Shown: positions 12,058 through 23,735 of the stretch, piece after piece | How positions within the stretch are numbered: position 1 is the first letter of the stretch | Layout of the letters: every line of letters begins with the position of its first letter | Assembly: GCA_038277395.1 (NCBI GenBank) | Contig: CM076191.1 | Coordinates: 28,034,583-28,098,582 of the forward strand | DNA length: 64,000 bases | Direction of reading: 5' to 3' | Source: Dryocosmus kuriphilus | Lineage: Eukaryota; Arthropoda; Insecta; Hymenoptera; Cynipidae | The notes under the pieces: generated by a model | The model's database searches: none | What the model was told of the DNA's origin: nothing | What the model saw: the letters and a program-made list of their open reading frames with translations, nothing else | Translations under genes and position numbers: made by a program

Positions 12058-13419
12058 TTATCTTGGTCCCACCTGTGATGCCGGATATTGTTTTGCAGGT
12101 GGGACTTTTGGGTTTAAAAAATTTTTGTTTTGACTAGGTCCTGGCTTCTGAGATAAGGAAGAACCTTTGAACTCCTGACCCAACTTGTTAAAATTTTTTG
12201 CTGCTTTTATCTTCTCTCCAAGATTCTCTCCATATAGGAGAACCTCTGTTTTTGTTTTCCCCAGAATTTCCCTGACCTGTTTAGGGTAACCTGGCGTAAT
12301 ATACGCCCTGCGGGCCAGGGATTCCTTGTGATAGATAGTTGCCAGGAGCTTCCCAGTATCGAGGAGATTGCATAAAATATCGGAGGTAGAAATTTCTTCT
12401 TTCTTCTCTTCTGCTTGTAAAAGGACTGTTATTGCGCCCCCAAGGGCAAACATTGCTGCCCCTATTATATTCTGCTGCTAATTCAGGATTAATTTCAGGT
12501 GCTTCTAGTCTGTAGTTACCTTTCCTAGGATATTTATCCTAAAGGTTTGTTTTGTCCTCCTGGAGATTCCGTTTGTAATCCAATACGACCATCTTTTAGC
12601 CAGATCTTCGTGTAGTTGAACTTCCTTTTGTTTATCTTGACTTGGATCTTGCCCTAGTGCCATCGTCGTTTTCTCACTTAGTGCCGATTTCTTTTCAGGT
12701 GACAGCTGAAGTGTTTCATTCTTGTTTTCTGACTTGTCTTGTATTTCCTTCGTGTCATTTTTAGGATTGTGATTCGTCGAATTTTCTTCGCTGTGATCTG
12801 TTAAATCTTCTGTAAAGAAAAATAAATTTTCCTCTGTTTATATTTATAACCTACATCTAATGTGTAGACTCGTTCCCAATGTTTTTATAGGTTATGATGT
12901 ACTTATTGTCATTCTGTTTTTTGTGCACATGTTGATCTACCTCTTGTGTAGATACGTCTGTCACAGTTAGGTTAATTACCTTACTGTAAAGTTTTTGAAA
13001 TCATATTCTTTGTAAGCCTAAGTTCATTGAACCACCTCTCGTGTGGGTCCTATACTCGTAGTTTCTTTATGTACAATATTGACAGACCTCTTGTGACTGT
13101 TCTATTGACCTATGCATTTTGTTTCATTTATTTATTGTGGTCCTTATAGTTTCTTTATGTACAATACTGACAGCCCTCTCGTGACTGTTCTATTGACACT
13201 ATGCTTTTTGCTTTATTTTACTAAACATTAAAACTTACCTTCTGGAATAATCCGATAGTGAATATCGCAACGCAGTTCCTGGAGACCTTGGAAATCTGCT
13301 TTGTGAACTGCTTTGTACCTGCTTTGTGACCTCGAATATTCCTGTGCCTTCCTCCATCTTGTGTTTTCTTTGTTTAATCTTTCCAACTTTTCTTCAAGTA
13401 TTTGTAACTTTGTGTTCAT
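12058..13419 (-). pseudogene. DIRS gag with an intron
   Basis: Exon 1 (13419-13239) starts with ATG and codes a charged coiled-coil segment. A clean donor (CCAGAAG|GTAAGT) stands at 13238 and an acceptor (TTTCTTTACAG) at 12810. Joining them keeps the frame into a Glu/Lys-rich region, so I infer an intron at 12810-13238. The C-terminal part (12453-12058) reads LLDTGKLLATIYHKESLARR, typical of DIRS gag. Frame breaks near 12470-12500 disable it. Confidence 0.65.
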
Positions 13420-13560
13420 TTGATCCCATTTTTCCCTACTCCTAGGGCTTTTCCTCGATTACTCCTCCATATCGATATATTTTTTACCCGAAAACCACAC
13501 ATAACAGCACTATTTTTTGCGTTACTTAGCGTGACTAGTGCGCCTTGCACAAACTTTATA

Positions 13561-13691
13561 TATGAAGGGTTTGGGAAGCGAGCGGGGTGGAGTTGGGACT
13601 TCGGTTTTTTCTGATTTCTAAACGTGTGGTGTCGCCTGGCGGAGCTCTATAGAACTACATGGTGTAATCTCGAAAAACGAGGCTGAAATAT
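13561..13691. repeat. Right inverted terminal repeat of the DIRS element
   Basis: Partner of 10223-10352. Just inside it the gag reading frame starts on the minus strand, so this is the 5' end of the element. Confidence 0.85.
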
Positions 13692-14116
13692 AATCTAAGT
13701 CAATCTCAGCTGGCCTAATAGCTATTATATACGTTGTAATGCTATTGTAAATATTGTAAATAGTCGTCGTTTTTATTTAATATTTAAAATAATAAACTAT
13801 ACAGGTGTTCCTACCTTTTCCTGAATGAAGAATCTTACAATTAGTATAACGTAATACAACCAATTTATTAATTTAAAAACATTATATCATCAACCAATTA
13901 GTGATTGTTGTCAAATGATAACCAAGCAAAAATTTTCATTAACAAAAAAAAAATGTTAAAAGCAAAAAAGCAAAAAGCGAAAACACAGTCAGCGGTTCAT
14001 ATTACCATTTGACAGCTGTCTATTTTTTGTTATTGTTCTTCAAGAGAGGAACCAAGGAATAATTAATTATATTGCCCACCGTATTTTGACAAGACTTGGT
14101 CCAATAATGGGCCATT
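13692..14116. other. AT-rich flank, possibly the LINE 3' end
   Basis: Contains TATTGTAAATATTGTAAATAG and AATAAA near 13790, which would fit the untranslated tail of the LINE that the DIRS element split from its body. There is no gene. The piece at 14090-14117 shares GGTCCAATAATGGGCCA-like sequence, in inverse, with 16180-16220. Confidence 0.35.
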
Positions 14117-14128
14117 ATTGGCGGTTGA

Positions 14129-16084
14129 CCATGGACCATCGCAGTTGTCTGTGGTGGGCGGGAGATGTTACCCCTACTTGGCGCGTCCCCAGATGGCGGA
14201 TAGGGGAATAGGGTAGAGCTGAAATAAAATAGGCCAAACCGACCAAACACACGATTGGTGACGGTCGCAGCCCACTGGGAGTGCTCCGAAACATGTCCGG
14301 TCTTTCCGCCGGCATGGGGCAAGGGCTGCTGTGAACTTGCTCTGCCGAGGTGTAAGCTGCGACTGGGAATCTGGAGCCAGCCCCTTCGGGCCTTGATCGG
14401 GGAGTGCGTGGTGGCTGCAGGGATCGGAATCTGCAGTGCTCCGGGCGATTCCAGTTCGTCCGTGTATTCCCGGAACGGTTAAACGAAGGTTGGGCCCCAG
14501 AGTACTGGGGTAGGACTTCGATCCCATGGTATACCCGTCCCCAACTATTTCGGCCCGCCCCTCCACGCACGATGCGCTGGTGAACCTTTTTATCATGGCT
14601 TGCAAAGACGGAAACCGGAGAGGGAGCAAGGAAACTCACGCCGAAGAGGAGCTGGACTTCAGCAACAGCTTCTACGCAGTAAATGATGAGATAGTGCCAC
14701 TGTCGGACGTTGGTTCTGCGAAGAGTCTGATTCAACTGTATCAGGACAAGCTGAGGGAGTCATAAAGTAGTGCGAGAGAGCCTTAAAAACGTTTTGAAGC
14801 TCTGTAAGACAAAGGAGCAGGTGGAAGCAGTGGAGAAAACACAAAGTGAAATGCGGTGGAAGGGGTATTCATATAGAAGCCTCAATAATGCTGTATTGAA
14901 TTACAAGAATGCAATGAATACGTTGCTCAAGGAGAAGATAGGTAAGGAGCGCAAGGAGAAATCTCTCCTGAGCTCTACCTTTAAGCAAAAGGCGACGGCC
15001 TCTGTTTATACGCAAACGGAACCACAGAGGAAGCCAGAGAAAGCGACGGAGACGCGCAAGCGAGAGAGGGAAATGACCCTCAGGCCGCCCAGCGGATCTG
15101 GGCAGGAGCAACCGGCTTTGAAAAAGACCAGGACCCAGGAAGGGGTCGGTCACCTGGTCAAAGGTAGTGAGGAGGAGGAACAAGAAAGAGAGGACGAAGG
15201 AAAAGAAGCCTGTTGAGGAGGTTGTACCGCGCAGGGACAATTCGCCCGATAAGGGACAAGGAGCCTCGAAGGGAAAGAATAGGAGGACCCCCTGGGAGAG
15301 CGTATCCATCCCGCCAGCCCCGGGAAAGAATTATGCGGATGTTCTGAAGGACATACGTGGGAAGGTCAAGCCTGAGGACCTTGGCGTCACTGTCAAGGCG
15401 ATCAGGCAGACAAGAACGGGGGACGTCCTCATCGAAGTGACGGCGAAGGCAGAGGAGAGGCAGCACTTTAGTGAGGCAATCTCGAAGGCCCTTGGACAAG
15501 GCGGGATTGTTCGACACCTTATCCCAAGGGCTCAGCTAGTAGTCTACGACCTAGTCGAGACTACGGAGGCTGCTAAAGTGGAAGAAGTGGAAAAGGCTGC
15601 TCGGCTGAAAGTCGGATGGGTTAACTGCCGGGTGAAGGCGCATAGCGCAGAAACCCGGTGTTACAGGTACAGCGCTCTCTGACATGTTGCCCGAGAGTGT
15701 GCAAACGAAGACCGCAGCAAGTGATGCAGAAGATGTTACCAGGAGGGGCACAAGGCGGCGGAATGCCAAAACCTGGCGATAGCCCGTCCGCCGGCAACAG
15801 CCAGAAGAAAACCCTAAACGCCAAGAAGCCAGAAGGAGACGCTGGAGACAGCGAAGAAAACGGCACCCCCTGAAGTAATGTGAAAGCGGTTCCGGTGGGA
15901 TCAATGCCAAGAGGAAAAGGAAGGAGGTTTTAGTGGGTAGGCCTAATCTGAAAACTTCCCTTCCTCCTCACTGGGGATCTCACTTGTGCGATCCCTTGTG
16001 CGCCGGGCGAGGAGATGTCTAACATGGAAGCCGCACACGTCGTGCAGTAATGCATTTCCTCCTCCTTTCAAAAAAAAAAAAAAA
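14129..16084 (+). mobile_element. ORF1-only non-LTR retrotransposon insertion with 12-bp TSD
   Basis: ATTGGCGGTTGA at 14117-14128 is repeated at 16085-16096, directly after an A run (16071-16085). That is the mark of target-primed reverse transcription. The 1.96 kb insert has a GC-rich 5' leader, an ORF1 and a short 3' part, but no endonuclease or reverse transcriptase. It is GC-rich compared with its flanks, which suggests a recent arrival. Confidence 0.85.
14527..15870 (+). pseudogene. R1-like ORF1 (gag-like RNA-binding protein), frameshifted
   Basis: Three overlapping frames (14526-14765, 14770-15216, 15167-15682) form one ORF1: an acidic start, a Lys/Glu-rich middle, then the conserved YADVLKDIRGKVKPEDLG block, a GDVLIEVTAKAEERQHF block and zinc-knuckle remnants (CYRY...HVAREC near 15658-15705 and CRRCYQEGHKAAEC at about 15715-15765). 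Stops at 14763, 15214 and 15680 break it. R1-type ORF1 binds RNA in the retrotransposition particle. ORF2 is missing downstream. Confidence 0.75.
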
Positions 16085-16096
16085 ATTGGCGGTTGA

Positions 16097-16520
16097 ATCC
16101 TGGCACGGGCGTAGATACCCCAAGCATTTGCCACCATTGCACCAATATCGGTCGCCAATATCGCTCCAGTATTGGCGACAGTGTCCCCAATATTGGCCCA
16201 CTATGGGACCAATCGTACATTTCCCCTGGGAAGATAATAGCTATACGACTTCTAAACATATTTTTTAATAAAATCTAACCAAATAAGGCTGTAAGACAAG
16301 GAATAGAATCATCTTTGGATCATTAGGAATGGATAAAAGTTGCAACTAGGTGTATACCTTAAATTGAACCTAAAATACAAAAATCCATATAGCATTTTGA
16401 TTAAATAAACAATTTCAACCTAAACATTTTTTTAAGGACATTTTTTAATTAATATCGGGTTCATTTTCGTCGATTTTATAAATCATAAGAAAGGTTGGAT
16501 GAAATTTGAGATTGACTATA
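16097..16520. other. Target sequence and AT-rich spacer
   Basis: 16097-16230 continues the sequence broken by the ORF1 insertion and is rich in ATATTGGCG/CCAATATTG repeats. The rest is AT-rich with no gene. Confidence 0.4.
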
Positions 16521-17447
16521 CGTATACTCAGTGGCGTAAGTACTGTCTATTCGGATGTGTTCCACCGAGAAAAAAGGGCCCCACTCCTCTATTAGACCCT
16601 CCCCCCCCCATAGCAATTTTGCAAAAAAAACTAATATTCTTTTGCGTTGAAACTTATTTATTCATACAATACATATTCTTTCGATTTTTGTACATTAAAG
16701 AAGCGTTATAGATTACTAAAATCCTTCTTGCGAACTTTCATATTCGCAAACACATTGATAAGATTGGAAATATCTAGATTTCTTGCACCTTTGTTTTCAA
16801 TAGGAATAATGGCCAAACAGCTCAACCTTTTTTGTCCAATAGTACTTCTCAGATAATTTTTGATCAGTTTCAATTTCAAAAAAAATCTTTCTGCGCTAGC
16901 TACTGTGACAGGAATAGTTAGAAATAAATAACAAGCAGTTATTTTTTCTGTGAAACTACTGCACGAGAAAAAATTTTGGATTAACATGTTTTCAAACATT
17001 TCCTGGGTTGTTTTCACATTCATTAAAACATCTTTAAAGTAAGTTCTGAATGATAACAATTCGTTAGGCAATTGATCTGAAACGTCTTCTGAATATTCAG
17101 TATAAAAACCTTCTCCAGCGCTAAATACTTCATCAACAGTTGATTTAGACAGAAAAGCAGGAGAAACAACGCGAAAAACATGCACGTTTTTTTGAGGCTT
17201 GCATTCCTTTCTCGTAACTGCGTAATTACAATGTCGACAGTTTTATAAAAGACATTTATTCTGAAATAATTCTCTCCATTCTCAATAAAAAATTACCACT
17301 TTCTTTATTAAACTGTTTTTTAGGACGACCTTTTCTTTTGACAGTAAATTCTATCGCAGTTCCCCATTCTATCGCAGTTCCCCATTCTTTCGCCAAATCG
17401 ACAGCTGTTTTCTTTAGACTCTCAAGATCTTTAAGCAAATTTTTCAT

Positions 17448-18191
17448 TTAAAAAATAAGGTCTCCAAGGACGCCGCGTCAAAATGAACAGTGCCAGGCGA
17501 AATCCGACAACAGCGCCGTGTTCCTTGATTCATCCACCACCGATTGGCACCGGTCCCAGCTCGATCGGATGTTCAGTCGCTGCTTGGAAGCAGTCCGCGA
17601 TGGAGCTGCTGCTTCGCTCACCCGCCAGGTGCGAACTGCGCTCAGTGATACGATTTTTGAACGCGAAAAAGGTTACACCGGTAGAAATCCATCTTCAGTT
17701 AGTGGAAGTGTACGGGGAAAAGTGTATGGACATTAAAAACGTGCGAAAATGGTGCCGGGAATTTTCTGCCGGCCGCAGTAACGTCCACGACGAGAAGCGG
17801 TCTGGAAGACCGAGCACATCAGACGACCTCCCTCATCAAACAATTCGGTTGGGGACTCGTTGAACACCCACCTCTAGCCCGGACGTTACACGAAGCGACT
17901 ATCACATGATTTCAGCGCTTAAAAAACACCTGGGAGGCCAGAAGTTCTAGTCAGACGAGGTAGTCCAGGACACAGTTACTCGATTTCTTCGCGACGCGGC
18001 GGGAGACTGGTTCAACGACGGGATCAAAAAGCTCGTGGCGCGGATGCGGAATGTCATCGAACGGGAAGCAGACTATATAGAAAAATAGCCCAAGCATCAA
18101 GCTTTCCAACGATGTATCTCAAGTTGCGAATAAATGAGATTTTGTATGAAAAAAAAAAATAGGTGACCTTATTTTTTGAATCGCCCTCGTA
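17448..18191 (+). mobile_element. Mariner element inserted in the hAT transposase
   Basis: The right end, read inward, is TACGAGGGCGATTCAAAAAA. The left end keeps only AAAAAATAAGGTCTCC of the same repeat, so its outer part has decayed. About 740 bp long, so the transposase is internally deleted. TA is at 18190-18191. The hAT frame stops at one side and resumes at the other. Confidence 0.8.
17590..18088 (+). pseudogene. Mariner transposase, deleted in the middle
   Basis: The N-terminal helix-turn-helix part is clear (LRSVIRFLNAKKVTPVEIHL, then KNVRKWCREFSAGRSNVHDE and RSGRPST). The sequence then jumps to the C-terminal end (SALKKHLGGQKF, VTRFLRDAAGDWFNDGI). The catalytic DD34D core is mostly missing: only a PDVTRSDYH trace near 17880-17905 remains around the last aspartate. 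A stop stands in the C-terminal part near 17950. Dead copy. Confidence 0.85.
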
Positions 18192-20614
18192 CATAAGCTC
18201 CATTTAACATAATAGCAGGTTTTTCGACATTTTGTTCTGAATTCTGTAATTCTTTCGAGACGCAATCTAAAATATTCAAAATTCTGCTTTCCAATACAAT
18301 GAGAAAAACAGTCTCGAATTTCTCAAATTTCGTTTTTAAATCTTGTGCTTCATCTCTTTCGTTTTTTTTATCAGAGGTCAATATTATTGTTGATAAAATT
18401 TTCAGTCAGCTAGTATATTTGAATCGAATAGCTTTCAAAGCATCATGCCGTGATGACCATCGAGTTGGGTTCAGATTTTTCAGAGTAAAATTTGTGGCGT
18501 TGTTCAGTGTAGCTTCTAATTGTGCCCAACGTTTTATGCTGTGACCGAAAAAAAAACGTAAAATCGTTCAACAAAATCATAAAAGTCCCGAATTTCGTCA
18601 ACTGATTTCACGGAGTTATTGATCACTGTGCACTGCACAGTGAACATACACTGCTTTTTCGCATACTTTGCGGTCTTCTGCTTGACAACCTTTGTAACAA
18701 CCACTAATATTTTCGGCGCCATCATGACCTTGACCTTTCAATTTTTTAACCGCAAGTTTGTTTGCACCAATGACTTCATCTAAAAATACATGAGCAGGAT
18801 TGTGTCCTGTTTGATCAACAACTGGAATGAATCCGAGAAATGGTTCCTTTATCTGAATTTTTTAAGGTTTACTATTTAAATATTCGATTACAATGTAACG
18901 CAAAATTATGCTCAACTGATCTATTTTTGATTTATCTTGTGTAGTATTTGCTATTAAAGCAAAAAATGGAGCTTTTCGAATGTCAGACAAAATTTTTTCC
19001 TTTACGTTTTCTGCTATCATACTAATGATTTCATTTTGAATCATCGGACTCAAGTAAGTTGTCGAATTTTTTTTCTTTTAGTCAAGTAAAGTTTTCAAAA
19101 CAGGATCGAGTCTACTCAAAAGATTTATGACTGTCAGAAAATTTTCAGCATTCAGTGAATCATCAGATTCACAGTGACCTCTGAACGGCTTGTTGCAAGA
19201 CGCTAAAGTTAAAGTGACATCAATAACTCGTTCCAAAATTTTCCGGCAATAAGAAATTTCCTGTCTCATGGAAGCCTCCAGTTCATGATCCAAAGTCTTA
19301 TTTAAACGCCATTTACCATAAATTGAACAAGAAAGGTTGTGGTCTTGGTTTTTTTTTCGTGTCGTAAAATTTCTTGTTGTAAATGACTTTAATCATCAAA
19401 CCCTTCCGAAGAAGAATCTATAAGCTTAGAAAAAAGCCGACAAGGCTGACAATAACATTTGTTCAGAATTTTCGAGTAGCACAACCAAAAGCATTCGGTA
19501 TGAAAACCAGATTTTGAATTTTCCTTGTAATGAAAGCTGGAATAACTCCTTCCATTCATATCGCGAGGAAATGGACCATTTGGTCTGCAAGGTCCAATAT
19601 CAACCATGCATCGCTTTTCTTCCGACGTCAGATCTGAATTAGAGTCGTAAAGCTCTTTATCGTTCTTGAGCAGTACATTACCCGATTGATTGTCAGTATC
19701 CTTTTGATGAACGATATCCAGCACTTCCATCACTGATTGTTTCAGTTTGTCGTCTGTATTTTCATCGACTTCATCTGGGTACAAAAATTACATATGAATA
19801 TCTCACAATTTTTTCGAAAATCGAATACAAGTTTTGTAAAGATAGCAAAGACAGTAAGTTTACATGATTGCATACCATGTGGTTTTTCGAGATCGCCAAT
19901 GGAAATGTCTTGTGATATGTCAATAACTTGACTCGTAGCATTTTTCTCAATCAGCTTCGATTCATGCTTTTCAATATGCTTGTTCACATCTGTAACTTTC
20001 TCATAATTTCCATCTTCAGCTTCAAATTTTTTGAATGAATTGTGAGCGCCCGAATTTCCTAACAAACTTTTTTGAGCCTTTTGGATTCCATCTTAAAAAT
20101 AAAATAACATTGAAATAACAGCACTAAATTTTAAAAAATATCACTTAACCTAAATTTTCCGTTGCAAATTTACGAAACAAACTCTTTGTCATTATTTTTT
20201 AGCCAACTTTAAAAGGGAGGTACGTTTTGGAAACTCTTAACCCTTTTCACTTACTTTTGCATTTTTCTGTATCACCAACGTGACCCGTGAAAAATGACGT
20301 TATTTTTGGTAGCTTTTTCTTCTCATTTGCCCTCACCGCAGCTTGTTTACGTTTTTGAACCCCCGACTTCGGTTTACGAATCTCACTCGACAATATTGAA
20401 AAACTTGAATTATCAGTCTTCCATAAAAATGCTTATACAAGTGATTTTGTAACACGCGTACGGCATACACGTGAATTGTTACCGATTTATATTGTTGCGG
20501 ATGAAGATGCTTTTTGTCGTGTTGTGACATATGCACTGAGTTGAGTTGAGACTGATATGCACGAACTCTTCCCTGCCAATCCTGTATACGCGCGATCGGC
20601 GCAATTATATCTTA

Positions 20615-20708
20615 GGGAACGTTCATAAACCACGTGGCTCATTTAGTACCTACGGGTCGGGGGGGGGGGGGGGGGGGTGGGGGGGGGGGGGGGGGGGGGG
20701 GGGGGGGT

Positions 20709-20793
<85 letters not shown>

Positions 20794-21154
20794 CTACCTA
20801 AAGGCTACATTGGGGGAGGGGGTTACTGAGTGCAGGCCACGTAGCCTTACACCCCCTATGACTTTTAAAATTAAAGCGACGTAATTTTTATTATTCAGTT
20901 TATTGTTCATTTATTTGATATGTATAATGATAGACATTATATTTAATTTGATACGTGAAATATAGAAATTATTTATTTGTATTAAATTATTTATTGATAA
21001 TCATACCTAGTAAATTTAAAAGCACTCAAAAAACCACGCGCCAATTGGGGGGAGGGGGGGGGCCAATTTATGACAAAAGCTACGGTAGACTTCATGAACC
21101 TAGGGGGGTATAAAATACATTCAAAATGGAGCTACGTGGTTTATGAACGTTCCC
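20615..21154. mobile_element. 540-bp MITE with a 134-bp G run and 10-bp TSD
   Basis: Starts GGGAACGTTCATAAACCACG and ends with its complement. TTATATCTTA at 20605-20614 is repeated exactly at 21155-21164, a 10-bp duplication. A G run, broken by two T's, fills 20660-20793, and a second G-rich patch lies at 21050-21062. Duplications of 9-11 bp are usual for Mutator-like elements, but no transposase is present. It sits in the 5' part of the hAT element. Confidence 0.85.
20660..20793. repeat. 134-bp G homopolymer
   Basis: Two T interruptions. Could form stacked quadruplexes. The length is unlikely to be exact, and the glycine-rich frame through it is not a gene. Confidence 0.9.
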
Positions 21155-21503
21155 TTATATCTTATATCAGTTCTACCGGTTCCATGAACTTATTTGTATC
21201 TGTCATAGATGGCAGCAATTATAATTCACAATGAGCGCGAACTAGGGAATTTATGAAAAATAAGTTTCCAGCATTGATTCGTGTTCAAGCTGACAATTAA
21301 TAAAAATCAATCAGAATAGATATCATGATAATTGGAACTATTATTTTTATACATGATCTTTTAAAAAATTACGAAATTTTCGTGTTTTGCCAAAAAAAAA
21401 ATAAAAAATTGCATTTTTGTTCTTCAAGGGGCCCCCTTAGAAACGCAGGGCCCGTGTTCCGTGGAACACAGTGAACACTGGTAGTTACTCCACTGCGTAT
21501 ACT

Positions 21504-23383
21504 CCATCCTTAGAGTAATTTTCCCTCAAAGAACAACGCATTCTTTATTGAAGAATGTCAATAATTCGAAGAATCAAGAATTTTAGTACTTTTAATCAGT
21601 TTTTCTTTAATCAGTGAGAAATGGGTCATTGAATCAAATCAGTAAGAACTTTCACTGATTCACAACGCACTTTCACTGATTCAAATAGCAAAAAATGGAT
21701 TATTGAATCAAATATTAGTCAATATTTTCGCTAACGAACAGTGAAATCTCACTGATTCAAAGAGAGAGCTGTGTTGGTTGAAATTATCATATTTCGAAGA
21801 TGTAACCTTTTTTAGATAAGAGTACACGTTTGCCAAGAATAAAACAATACAGCACGTGCGGCGCAGAAATATTGTCTCTCTGATAAAATACCGTCAACGA
21901 CCCTGAAACTTAAGCTTATTTCAAGGAGAACCTACGACAATAGTCACAATTTCACCTATTTCTGTTTCCTGTTTAAATACATTTTCATTTTAAACTGAAA
22001 CTTCTGTTAGGAGCCGTTCAAAAATTACGTAAGACCTTCGAGGTACAGGGGGTAGTTAAAATACTACTCTGCGTTACGGGAGGGATATCTATATATATAT
22101 ACTCGTATATATTTTAAACTGCATAAATATGCTTTTTTTAATAATACATCAAGTAAATTTTTTTCTTCAAAATAACATGAAAGATAACAAACTTCTACGT
22201 CCAGGATCCCCAAAATGAAGTAATTTTAAAAAATCTTTAAGAATATATTGGGAAAACAGTCAAAATGTTTAAATTTTATACATATAGAACGTCCGTAATA
22301 TCCTAACAAAATTTTAATAATTTTTCCCTGGCTACAGGCAGAGTCTGATGAAAGCTTAGAAAAAAAAATCGTAAAAATTCAAAAAATTTGTAAACTCCAA
22401 AAAAAAGGATTTAAAAAATTATGAATGTGATAATCATGTATAATTCATTAAATTTTCTTAAAATATATTTACTTTATACTTTACTTTGAATTTTTATGAA
22501 TTTTTTGTTCGCGTTCAGATTTTGGCAGTATCCAGAGGGAAAAAATACAATTTTCCTGATCCGTCACTGATACTTTAAGTAAATTTATTTTTTAAATGAG
22601 TCCCAAAACATTTAAAAGTGCTCATTATTCTGTGAGTTATTCATATTTCATAATTTAATAAAACTTTAAAATTTTGACTCTTTTGTAATATCTTTTTAAA
22701 GATTTTACGCACTCACTTTATTTGGATTCTCTAGGCGTAAACATTACGAAATACAATAAGTGATCTCATATTCCTTGCCGGTAACGTATTTATAAAAGGA
22801 ATAATTATTGACTTAAAAAATCAAAAATTAATCTCATTTTAACAAGAGTTTTCTCTTATTTAATTAATTAGAGGTTTTGTGCAATTAAATTGCTGTTGAA
22901 AAAAATATTTTCTCATAAAATTTTGGCAAAATATTTTCTATAAAAAACATATGTTTAAAATTTAAATTTTTAAACAGTATGTTTCAAAAAATGTTTCGAA
23001 TTTTCAAAAACTGAAACTTGAAAAATATAATTAAAGTTCTTTATATTAAAGTTTTTTTTATCATTTTGAACGTAATGATCATACATACATCAGGTAAAAT
23101 AGCATGACATTTACGGTAATATACAGGTAGATTCAATTAATCTGTGATTTCTCTTAAAATTTCGAAGCTCAATCAAAAACTGAAAACATTTATTACTTTC
23201 AGAATCTTTGTTCTATTGAAAACTTCGAATCTAATTTTAAAATATGTCATTTTTGACATAAGGACATAAAACATTCAAAGACTTTCAAGAATAAAAAATA
23301 CAATAATTCTAGTAATATAATTAAGTAAAAGTCTGCTAACTGTAACACCTATAAATTGGCAAAAACAAAAGTTGCTACAGATA
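21504..23383. other. Non-coding region with a MITE end and short repeats
   Basis: At 21600-21770 CACTGATTCA recurs several times in a degenerate array. At 22012-22040 GAGCCGTTCAAAAATTACG matches one end of the G-run MITE family of 9260-9438, without a partner. The rest is AT-rich with no gene. Confidence 0.5.
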
Positions 23384-23735
23384 GGGTAGTGGAACCCGTG
23401 CTCGGCCACTTTTGATGAGCTTCCTATTTAAAAATATTTTTAAAAGAACAGTTTAATTTACAACATTTTAAATGATCAGATACTATTGCTTGTCTTTTCT
23501 AATTTATTATTCGCTTATGATTTTTCTCAAAAAAACAATTCACTCAATAACATATTGTTTTTTAAAAAATACATAAACACCTTATGTTCGGCCACTAATT
23601 CCCGGAATTAATCACTCGAGCCATCTAGTGAAGTTTTAGAAAACTATTTTTGTGCTATTACATCTGTTGACTTAAATAAGTTGTTCCAATATGGGACGAA
23701 ACCATGTTTTCCGCTTAATATACGTTTTTATCTTT

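Larger units (their letters stand above)
10177..13691 (-). mobile_element. DIRS-like tyrosine-recombinase retrotransposon, internally deleted
   Basis: On the minus strand in order: gag (13419-12058), reverse transcriptase (about 11790-11395) and tyrosine recombinase (11417-10691). That order and the inverted terminal repeats (10223-10352 and 13561-13691, with the shared stretch GTAGTTCTATAGAGCTCCGC) define the DIRS group. Beyond the left repeat the arms 10177-10250 and 10430-10502 form a further 70-bp inverted pair. RT jumps directly to recombinase after its fourth motif, so RNase H and methyltransferase regions are deleted. It lies next to the LINE remnant. Confidence 0.8.
16706..20065 (-). 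pseudogene. ZMYM1-like hAT transposase with TTF-type zinc finger, broken
   Basis: From the N-terminus: an acidic lead (20065-19742), a splice pair giving an intron at 19775-19875, the TTF-type zinc-finger region with GPCRPNGPFPRDMNGRSYS and CYCQPC (19784-19389), a helical part (19293-19078), the RNase H-like core (19053-18169) with ALIANTTQDKSK, and the C-terminal dimerisation region with IPVTVASAERFFLKLKLIK (17185-16706). Many frameshifts and stops separate the pieces. A mariner lies between the core and C-terminal parts. A short direct repeat (WGTAIE twice, 17370-17400) is a local duplication. Confidence 0.85.
16529..21495 (-). mobile_element. hAT element (ZMYM1-like), with nested insertions; TSD CGTATACT
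   Basis: The left end reads CAGTGGCGTAAGTAC and the right end, inverted, CAGTGGAGTAACTACC. Both flanks carry the 8-bp duplication CGTATACT (16521-16528 and 21496-21503). An 8-bp duplication and CAGTGG termini are standard for hAT. The element holds one degraded transposase gene on the minus strand and two later insertions, a mariner (17448-18191) and a G-run MITE (20615-21154). Confidence 0.92.

Noticed and set aside
14020..15910. Long minus-strand frames over the ORF1 element
   Set aside because: They are antisense shadows of a GC-rich ORF1 and show no domain.
14090..16225. A MITE with CCAATAATGGGCC-type ends as the target of the ORF1 element
   Set aside because: The inverted similarity is imperfect and made of simple ATTGG repeats; no target duplication was found.
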